Positions 58,921-64,000 of a stretch of 64,000 nt of DNA are shown here, piece by piece (the first letter of the stretch is position 1; each line of letters starts with the position of its first letter). The notes under the pieces were generated by a model. That model did not search any database and was not told the DNA's origin. It saw only the letters and a program-made list of their open reading frames with translations. A program made the position numbers and the translations under genes. Origin of the DNA: Geothrix rubra (lineage in GTDB: Bacteria; Acidobacteriota; Holophagae; Holophagales; Holophagaceae); assembly GCF_030268065.1 (NCBI RefSeq), contig NZ_BSDD01000001.1:682001-746000 (forward strand), in the 5' to 3' direction.

Positions 58921-59346
58921 ATGAGGTTCCGTTTCGCCGTCCCCGCCCTGGTGCTGCTGGGGGTGGTCTCGTTCCTGGGCTGCCGCAAGGTGCCCCTGAC
59001 GCCCAAGTCGCCCGTTCCGTCGGGCACCGCCGTCCTCCGGTTCACGCGGAAGGTCCACGGCCCCTTCGAGCTCAGCATCGACGGCACCCGCATCCCGGTC
59101 GCCCAGTACCCGAAGGGCGCCGAGAGCCTCGTGATCAAGGGACTCGCACCCGGCAAGCACCGGTTCTTCCTCTCCAGCGCACGGGAGATCTTCAGCCCCG
59201 ATCTGGCCGACCTCGACATGCCCGCCGACAAGGGGCTCTACCAGATCGTCCTCACCCAGAAGTTCGAGGCTGTCCTCTATGGCCAGCCGGATCCCCTGCC
59301 CCCGGCGGAAGGCCTGCCCGGGGTGAGCGCGGCCCTGATCAAGTAG
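58921..59346 (+). CDS. predicted lipoprotein with PEGA-like fold
   Basis: 141 aa. The N terminus MRFRFAVPALVLLGVVSFLGCRK has a lipobox-like FLGC, so C21 may be lipidated. The mature part resembles PEGA-type surface beta-domains (GPFELSIDGTRIPVAQYPKGAESLVIKGLAPGKHRFFLSS). Function unknown. ATG at 58921 follows GGAGG. Two bases separate it from the ferredoxin gene, so the two may share a message. Confidence 0.65.
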   Translation: MRFRFAVPALVLLGVVSFLGCRKVPLTPKSPVPSGTAVLRFTRKVHGPFELSIDGTRIPVAQYPKGAESLVIKGLAPGKHRFFLSSAREIFSPDLADLDMPADKGLYQIVLTQKFEAVLYGQPDPLPPAEGLPGVSAALIK

Positions 59347-59348
59347 CC

Positions 59349-59642
59349 ATGCCCCTCGTGGCCCGCACCCGGGGACGGGACCGGGCCCTGGGGAGCCGTG
59401 GCACCCTCATGGCCCTGTGCCAGGCCGCCGGCCTGCCCGTGGCCTCCGCCTGCTCGGGGCGGGGGGCTTGCGCGCGGTGCATCATGACCGTGCTGTCCGG
59501 CATGGCCGCCCTCAGCCATCCCGGGGCCCGGGAACGTCGCCTGCTGACCCGCGTGGGCGCTGGGCCGGACCAGCGCATCGGCTGCCAATGCCGGATCGCC
59601 GATCCTTCCGGGGATGTGGAGATCACCACGGGGTACTGGTGA
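59349..59642 (+). CDS. small [2Fe-2S] ferredoxin
   Basis: 97 aa. The cluster ligands are the C-x5-C-x2-C group in ACSGRGACARC and a fourth cysteine in IGCQC, matching adrenodoxin-like ferredoxins. The N terminus has RGTLMALCQAAGLPVAS, the usual beta-grasp lead-in. The protein is shorter than most. Its stop overlaps the next GTG (TGGTGA), linking it tightly to an alpha/beta-hydrolase, an unusual partner. Redox partner unknown. Confidence 0.8.
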   Translation: MPLVARTRGRDRALGSRGTLMALCQAAGLPVASACSGRGACARCIMTVLSGMAALSHPGARERRLLTRVGAGPDQRIGCQCRIADPSGDVEITTGYW

Positions 59643-60595
59643 GGCGGGCCGCCGTGGCCGCCCTGGCCCTCGCCCCCCTCCTGGGCGTGGGGGGCTTCAT
59701 GGTCTGGAAGGCCCGGGCCGTGGCCCGGGAACTGGTGGATCCCCCCTTCTACCATCCCCAGCCCCTGGCCCGCGTCGCGGCGACCTACGCCGAGCTGGCC
59801 GCCGGTTCCCCCGGGGATCCGGGCGGAACCTGGTCCAGCGAGGAGGTGGAGGGCCTGCAGCTCTGGCGCCTGCGCCGCCGCACCCCTGCCCCGGGCGTGG
59901 TCCTGCTCCTCCACGGCTTCGGGGATGACCGCTGGGGTACCAGCCCTGCGCTGCGCTGGTTCCCGGGACTGGACGCCGCGATCTTCACCTACCTCCGCCG
60001 GGATGATGCCCTGAGAGCCGGGGGGGCGGCCCCACCCATCACCTTCGGCGTCCGGGAGGCCGAGAACGTGGTCCGCATCGTCCATCGGCTGGAGGCCGAG
60101 GGAACCCCCCGGAGCCGGATCCTCCTCATGGGCCGGAGCCTGGGGGCTTCCGTGGGCCTGATGGCCCTGGCCGACCTCGAGCGGGAGGGGCGCGGCCCCC
60201 TCGGCGGCTTCATCTGGGAAGGCGCTCCTGCCAGCAGTCGCGACTTCGCGGAACGCCTGGTCCGGGGCCCCCAGGACCGCTGGTGGCATGTGCTCGCGCC
60301 GCCCATCGGGGCCCTGGCCGCCGCCTGGGCCGGCCGGATGGGCGGCTACCGGCCTTCCGACACAGACCTGCTGCAGAAGGTCGGAACCCTCCGGTTCAGG
60401 ACGCCCGGCCTCTGCTTCCTGGCCACCCAGGACCGCCTCGCCCCGCCCCCCGTCCAGCGGGCCCTGGCCGCGCATTTCCAGACCCTCCGGCTGGTGGCGG
60501 TGCCGACCTGGCACCTCCACTGCGCCGACGTCCTCGGGCCAGCCTACGCCACGGACATCGCCGAAGCCGTCCAGGCCTGGATCCCAGCCCCATGA
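59639..60595 (+). CDS. membrane-anchored alpha/beta-hydrolase
   Basis: 318 aa. N-terminal membrane helix (AAVAALALAPLLGVGGFMVW), then an alpha/beta-hydrolase fold: VVLLLHGFGDDRWG, a catalytic serine in GRSLGASVGL and the late His in TWHLHCAD. Probably acts at the membrane or in the periplasm; substrate unknown. GTG at 59639 overlaps the ferredoxin stop by 4 bp. It ends just before a G6C2 terminator. Confidence 0.78.
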   Translation: MRRAAVAALALAPLLGVGGFMVWKARAVARELVDPPFYHPQPLARVAATYAELAAGSPGDPGGTWSSEEVEGLQLWRLRRRTPAPGVVLLLHGFGDDRWGTSPALRWFPGLDAAIFTYLRRDDALRAGGAAPPITFGVREAENVVRIVHRLEAEGTPRSRILLMGRSLGASVGLMALADLEREGRGPLGGFIWEGAPASSRDFAERLVRGPQDRWWHVLAPPIGALAAAWAGRMGGYRPSDTDLLQKVGTLRFRTPGLCFLATQDRLAPPPVQRALAAHFQTLRLVAVPTWHLHCADVLGPAYATDIAEAVQAWIPAP

Positions 60596-60596
60596 G

Positions 60597-60620
60597 AAGG
60601 GGGGCCCCTCGGCCCCCCTT
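60597..60620. terminator. G6C2 hairpin terminator
   Basis: AAGGGGGGCC (60597-60606) and GGCCCCCCTT (60611-60620) form a perfect 10-bp stem with loop CCTC, between convergent genes. Shares its sequence with two other hairpins in the window. Confidence 0.75.
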
Positions 60621-60643
60621 CCGCCCGGACACCGGACCGTTAC

Positions 60644-61387
60644 CTATTCGTCCGAATCGGCGTTGGCGATGCCCGTGGCGCGAATCAGCTTCGGCGTGAT
60701 GCGCTGCACGATGGGCTCGAACACCTTGTTCACCAGCTCCTCGTCGTACTGCACCTCGGTGCCGGTGCCTGCGACCTTCACGCTGGTGTCGGAGAGCTTG
60801 TCCTCGTCCTTCCAGGCGCCCAGGATCTCCCCGGTCTCGACCTCGATGAGGCGGATGTCCAGGCGCCCGGTGAATGAGGCCTTCTTCAGGTGCATGTCGC
60901 CCGCGACCGCGCCTGCCAGGCCGTTCCCCGTCACCTTCCCCACCAGGGCGCCGAGGCCCCAGCCGCCGCTGATGCCGCTCTCCTTGTAGGCGAAACGGGT
61001 GACCTTGCCGGTCATGACGTACTTCACCCCCAGGAGCTTGCCGATCTTCTGCACGGTGGAGGTGTCCACTTCGCCGCTCTGCTGGAAGTTCAGCTCATCC
61101 CGGATCTCCTGGAGCCGTTCGCGCTCGATGACGCGGATCTTGCCGTGGCCCTTTTCCATGATCTCGGTGGTGAAGAGATCCCGGAGCTGGTTGGAGATGG
61201 TGCCCATCTGGTTGCCCCAGCCCCCGAAGCGCCAGCCGTGCCAGGCGTCGGGCGCCGCCTTGAACTCGAGGATGGCGATGCGGGGCAGTTTGGCCTTCTC
61301 CTCCTTGCTGAGCCGCTTCTGGGCGAAGGCGGGCATGGCCAGGACGAGCAAGGAGGCTGTGACGGCGAGCAGCTTGCTGAGGCGCAT
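60644..61387 (-). CDS. CsgG/HfaB-family secreted protein
   Basis: 247 aa with signal peptide (KLLAVTASLLVLAMPAFAQ). The CsgG-like core starts at RIAILEFK, includes IRVIERERLQEIRDELNFQQSGEVD and GVKYVMTGKVTRF, and ends LDIRLIEVETGEILGA. In curli and holdfast systems such proteins form outer-membrane export pores; here there is no lipobox, and no csg or hfa gene nearby, so the role is open. A glycine-rich insert (GGWGLGALVGKVTGNGLAGAVAG) could be a membrane loop. ATG at 61387. Two genes downstream of HU on the same strand. Confidence 0.75.
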   Translation of the reverse strand: MRLSKLLAVTASLLVLAMPAFAQKRLSKEEKAKLPRIAILEFKAAPDAWHGWRFGGWGNQMGTISNQLRDLFTTEIMEKGHGKIRVIERERLQEIRDELNFQQSGEVDTSTVQKIGKLLGVKYVMTGKVTRFAYKESGISGGWGLGALVGKVTGNGLAGAVAGDMHLKKASFTGRLDIRLIEVETGEILGAWKDEDKLSDTSVKVAGTGTEVQYDEELVNKVFEPIVQRITPKLIRATGIANADSDE

Positions 61388-61414
61388 GGAGACTCCTGAT
61401 GAGAGGTGGGGGGA

Positions 61415-61711
61415 CTAGTCGTCGATCAGCTTGCTGCGCAGCTCCTTGCCCAGCTTGAAATACACCACCCGCTTGGGGGGCACCTGGATGCTCTCGCCGC
61501 TCCTGGGATTGCGGCCCTGGCGGGCCCGCCGGTCCCGCAGCCGGAAGCTGCCGAACCCGCGCAGCTCCACGCCCTCACCGTCCTTCAGGGAGACGATGAT
61601 GCTGTCCAGGAAGGTGTTCACCAGGAGGTCCGCGTCCTTCTTCCCCAGTTCCAGTCGTTCCATCAGGTGTCGGGACAGGTCGGCCTTGGTGAGGGTTTCC
61701 ATCGGATCCAT
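61415..61711 (-). CDS. HU/IHF-family DNA-binding protein
   Basis: 98 aa histone-like protein that bends DNA. The beta-arm motif GFGSFRLRDRRARQGRNPRSGESI and the C-terminal helix are standard; the proline-containing arm tip (NPRSG) is the bending wedge. It is closer to IHF alpha/beta than to HU by length and arm, but subunit type is not decidable. ATG at 61711 follows GGAG; the ATG at 61702 is the alternative. Promoter TTGCCT-18-TTACAT (61753-61724) lies upstream. Confidence 0.92.
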   Translation of the reverse strand: MDPMETLTKADLSRHLMERLELGKKDADLLVNTFLDSIIVSLKDGEGVELRGFGSFRLRDRRARQGRNPRSGESIQVPPKRVVYFKLGKELRSKLIDD

Positions 61712-61723
61712 GGGAACTCCAGG

Positions 61724-61753
61724 ATGTAAGGGCGGAGGGTGGCTGGAAGGCAA
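61724..61753 (-). promoter_or_regulatory. promoter for the HU gene
   Basis: On the minus strand TTGCCT (61753-61748) and TTACAT (61729-61724) separated by 18 bp, ending 12 bp before the HU ATG. Short leader expected. Confidence 0.5.
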
Positions 61754-61811
61754 CCCCCAATAAATCCCCATCCCACCCTTCGGTCAAGGGGCCATCTCCA
61801 TCCATTCGAGA

Positions 61812-61838
61812 AAAAGGGGGGCCCGAGGCCCCCCTTTT
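61812..61838 (-). terminator. intrinsic terminator after pepA
   Basis: AAAAGGGGGGCC (61812-61823) and GGCCCCCCTTTT (61827-61838) form a perfect 12-bp stem with loop CGA. On the minus strand it is followed by a T run, so it should end the pepA message. Confidence 0.85.
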
Positions 61839-61862
61839 CGAACCCCGCGATGCGACCGGGGG

Positions 61863-63335
61863 TCAATCCATGAGCCATTCCAGGAGGAACCGGGGCCCCT
61901 CCCCGCTGGCGCCATGGGTCCGGTAGTCCCGTTCCTTGGCGGACCAGCTGCCGGAGAGGTCCACATGGGCCCAGGAGGCCTCCCCCACGAATTCGCGAAG
62001 GAAGAGGCCGGCGGTGATGGTGCCGCCCCAGCGGCTGCCGGTGATGTTCTTCAGGTCGGCCAGGGGGCTCTTGAGGAGCTCGGCATACTCCTCGACCAGG
62101 GGCAGCTGCCAGAGGTGCTCCCCGGCGGTGCCGCCCGCATCCAGCATCCGGTCCACCAGCTTCTGGTCCGTCCCCATCACCGCGGACACGGCGTCCCCCA
62201 TGGCGACCAGGGCCGCCCCGGTGAGGGTGGCCAGGTCCACGATGTGGTCGGCCCCCAGTTCCGTGGCGTGGTGCAGGAGGTCCGCCAGCACCAGCCGGCC
62301 TTCGGCATCCGTGTTCAGGACCTCGACGGTCTTCCCGCTGCGGGTGCGGAGCACGTCGCCGGGCTTGTAGCTGGTCCCGGAGGGCATGTTCTCCACCAGG
62401 CCCATCAGCCCCGTCACCTGCACCGGGGCCTCCAGCTGCGCGCAGGCCACCAGGGTGGCCAGGACGATGGCCGCGCCGGTCATGTCGTCCTTCATGGTCT
62501 CCATGCCGGAGGCGTCCTTCAGGGAGAGGCCCCCCGAGTCGAAGCAGACCCCCTTGCCCACCAGGACGATGTGCTTCTTGGGCTTCTCCTTGGGCTTGTA
62601 CTCCAGCTTCACCACGCGGGGGGTCCGGGCGCTGCCCTGCCCCACCGCCAGCACGGAACGGAATCCGCCCTTCTCCAGCGCAGGGACATCCATCACTTCG
62701 CAGTGGAGCTTGTGCTGTTTCGCGAGTTTGGCCGCCATATCGGCGAAAACCTCTGGATAGAGATCACCCGCGGGGGTGTTCGCCAGATCGCGCACGCGAT
62801 GGCACGCGGCCACGCCGGCCTCGATCATGGGCAGCTTGCGGCGGGCCTTCCGGGTGTCATCGCCGTTGGTGAAAATCTCCACGGACGCGAACTGTTTCGC
62901 TTCCGCTTTTTCACCCTTGAAGGTGACGAGATCGTAATTCGAGAGCAGCGCGCCCTCGGCCACGGCCACCTGCACCGCGTCGTGATCGAGCGTGGAGGTG
63001 GACGGCGAGAGGATGCCGATGGCCTTCCACTTCTTCTTCAGGCAGAACCGCGCGGCGGTGCCGACGGCCTTGCGGATCTTGTTGAGCGTGACCTTCTCCT
63101 CGTCGCCGAGGCCCACCAGCACCATCCAGCGGCTTCCCTTCACACCATTGGGGTGATGAAGGGGCACAACTTCAAGATAGTCGGCTTTGAAATCCTCCTC
63201 GTCCATCACCTGCCGGGCCACCTTGCTGATGGCCAGAGGCAGTCGGTGACGCTCACGGCCGGAAAAGACCGGAACCACCAGCGCGTCACCCGCGAAGTCC
63301 TTTCCCGGCTGGGAACTGATATCCACTGTAGGCAT
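61863..63335 (-). CDS. pepA: leucyl aminopeptidase (M17)
   Basis: Zinc/manganese aminopeptidase of 490 aa. Active-site marks: VLVGKGVCFDSGGLSLK (metal lysine and aspartates), MKDDMTGAA, and NTDAEGRLVLADLL, the M17 signature. The N-terminal domain (about 1-160) is more variable. PepA proteins may also bind DNA; nothing here says so. ATG at 63335 follows GGGAGGAAG. An AT-rich upstream region of ~160 bp contains its promoter. Confidence 0.95.
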   Translation of the reverse strand: MPTVDISSQPGKDFAGDALVVPVFSGRERHRLPLAISKVARQVMDEEDFKADYLEVVPLHHPNGVKGSRWMVLVGLGDEEKVTLNKIRKAVGTAARFCLKKKWKAIGILSPSTSTLDHDAVQVAVAEGALLSNYDLVTFKGEKAEAKQFASVEIFTNGDDTRKARRKLPMIEAGVAACHRVRDLANTPAGDLYPEVFADMAAKLAKQHKLHCEVMDVPALEKGGFRSVLAVGQGSARTPRVVKLEYKPKEKPKKHIVLVGKGVCFDSGGLSLKDASGMETMKDDMTGAAIVLATLVACAQLEAPVQVTGLMGLVENMPSGTSYKPGDVLRTRSGKTVEVLNTDAEGRLVLADLLHHATELGADHIVDLATLTGAALVAMGDAVSAVMGTDQKLVDRMLDAGGTAGEHLWQLPLVEEYAELLKSPLADLKNITGSRWGGTITAGLFLREFVGEASWAHVDLSGSWSAKERDYRTHGASGEGPRFLLEWLMD

Positions 63336-63496
63336 GGAGCTTCCTCCCTGGCATGAAGGCTAGTGTGCGGAACGGAAAAACGGAACCCAATTTTTTTGTT
63401 CCTTATTGGTCGCAAATGTCACAACCATTAGCACACTTTTTTTCATGGTAGTACGCCAGACCTGATTACCTTGCCCTGGTTTAAGATGATCATCCC
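63336..63496. other. AT-rich divergent intergenic region
   Basis: 161 bp between pepA and the last gene. It holds runs of T (63394-63400 and 63439-63445) and short repeats of GGAAC/GTTCC. On + a possible promoter is TTGGTC-17-TAGCAC around 63405-63434. No gene or RNA fold is recognised. Confidence 0.4.
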
Positions 63497-64000
63497 ATGG
63501 ATTTGAAGCCAAGGCATACTTTGCCTATTTCCGGTCGGTACCCGACCTGGCCGCCCTCCGGCTGGAGGGCCCCCGGAGGTGCCTGGTTGCACACCGGGGG
63601 CGGCGGAGACCTGGTGGGCCTCCCGGGAGGACCGGTCCTGGAGACCCGCTGGTCCGGCACCGGCTGGCGCACGACCCTGGAGGGCCTTCCCCTGGCCGGC
63701 AGCCCCTGGGAAGCCCTCGAAGCGGCGATCCGGGACAGCCGAATCCCCTGGGTGGGCGCGGCGAGCTTCGAGCTGGCCTGCGCGGAGGCGGGCCTGCCGC
63801 ACCGCCCCCCCGCCCCCGGCACCCTCGGCCAGCGCTGGACGGGTCTGCGGACGGCCCTGCACCGGCGTCCGGACGGGGCCCTCGAAGGGTGGTCCTGGGC
63901 CTCCGAGCCACCCATCGCCGGAACCTGGGGGGTCCTGGCCGCTCCCCCCCCGGACCCGGCCCCACCCGCCCTGGTGCTGACGCCCCGCTGGCGGCCGGCC
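63497..64000 (+). CDS. unidentified gene, 3' end cut by the window
   Basis: Open from ATG 63497 to the window end (168 codons) without a stop. After a lysine/arginine start the codon use becomes typical for this genome. The piece reads GRYPTWPPSGWRAPGG, then WVGAASFELACAEAGLPHRPP and WASEPPIAGTWGVLAAPPP. The WVGAASFELA segment faintly recalls the N-terminal region of chorismate-binding enzymes (PabB/TrpE), which would place the catalytic domain beyond the window. This is a weak guess. The ribosome site is poor, so the true start may be further in. Confidence 0.5.
   Translation, partial: MDLKPRHTLPISGRYPTWPPSGWRAPGGAWLHTGGGGDLVGLPGGPVLETRWSGTGWRTTLEGLPLAGSPWEALEAAIRDSRIPWVGAASFELACAEAGLPHRPPAPGTLGQRWTGLRTALHRRPDGALEGWSWASEPPIAGTWGVLAAPPPDPAPPALVLTPRWRPA

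Noticed and set aside
63443-63965. Three overlapping minus-strand frames at the window end
   Set aside because: They are antisense to the + strand frame starting at 63497, whose codon use fits the genome; the minus frames show no family pattern.
1-64000. tRNA, rRNA, CRISPR arrays or prophage genes
   Set aside because: The intergenic gaps were read on both strands; none contains a cloverleaf, direct-repeat array or phage-type gene.

Overview
The window is GC-rich and almost wholly coding, with 61 protein genes (58 complete or nearly so, two cut by the window edges, one small leader peptide), no rRNA, tRNA or CRISPR array, and no transposase. It looks like a chromosomal core segment of a Gram-negative bacterium: kdsB and lptD point to a lipopolysaccharide outer membrane, and signal peptides and one lipoprotein are common. 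The mix of PATAN/DUF4388, DUF1844, DUF2911, DUF47-Pit and a large RNase E/G suggests Acidobacteriota, most likely class Holophagae (Geothrix/Holophaga relatives). That placement is inference; another high-GC deltaproteobacterial-type lineage is possible.

Layout. 1-4.4 kb: kdsB (5' end missing), trxB, alr and a diguanylate cyclase on +. 4.3-9.7 kb: an rng-zip-lptD operon on -, with a good promoter and a roughly 195-nt leader in front of rng. 9.9-18.1 kb: a phosphate island, pstSCAB-phoU-phoB on +, phoR convergent and overlapping the phoB end by 31 bp, then DUF47-pit. Two matching Pho-box-like repeats sit in front of pstS and of DUF47-pit. 18.3-20.9 kb: GNAT, PlsC-like acyltransferase, ureohydrolase and an unknown gene, tightly packed. 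21-28.5 kb: pcm, a Gcr-type membrane protein, DUF2911, a CTG-started receiver protein, queE (preceded by a duplicated copy of its own 5' end), a CocE-type hydrolase and an SDR. 28.6-33.3 kb: a PDZ/SpoIIE phosphatase, a coiled-coil membrane protein, a SirB1-like protein, DUF302 and a photoactive-yellow-protein-like photoreceptor with a zinc ribbon. 33.4-46 kb: maeB, YheT-type hydrolase, an AlaX-hydrolase-cysteine desulfurase operon, rarA, a soluble chemoreceptor, two pirins and a universal stress protein. 46-54 kb: patatin, gcdH (with a duplicated 3' end beside it), and a DUF1844-TPR-DUF4388-tdk operon. 54-64 kb: metG-SRPBCC-ArsC-xth, tag, ppiB, small secreted proteins, a ferredoxin-hydrolase pair, a CsgG-like lipoprotein-assembly relative, HU, pepA and the start of an unidentified gene.

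The most coherent system is phosphate handling: high-affinity uptake (PstSCAB), the PhoU/PhoB/PhoR signalling chain and low-affinity Pit with its DUF47 partner, joined by a shared candidate operator. The most surprising single gene is the PYP-like protein at 32867-33301, which keeps the chromophore cysteine and the Tyr/Glu/Arg residues of the light-sensing pocket. Two gene-end duplications (queE 5' end, gcdH 3' end), an intergenic inverted-repeat element at 37376-37501, and a recurrent G6C2 hairpin family show how the few noncoding gaps are being reshaped.
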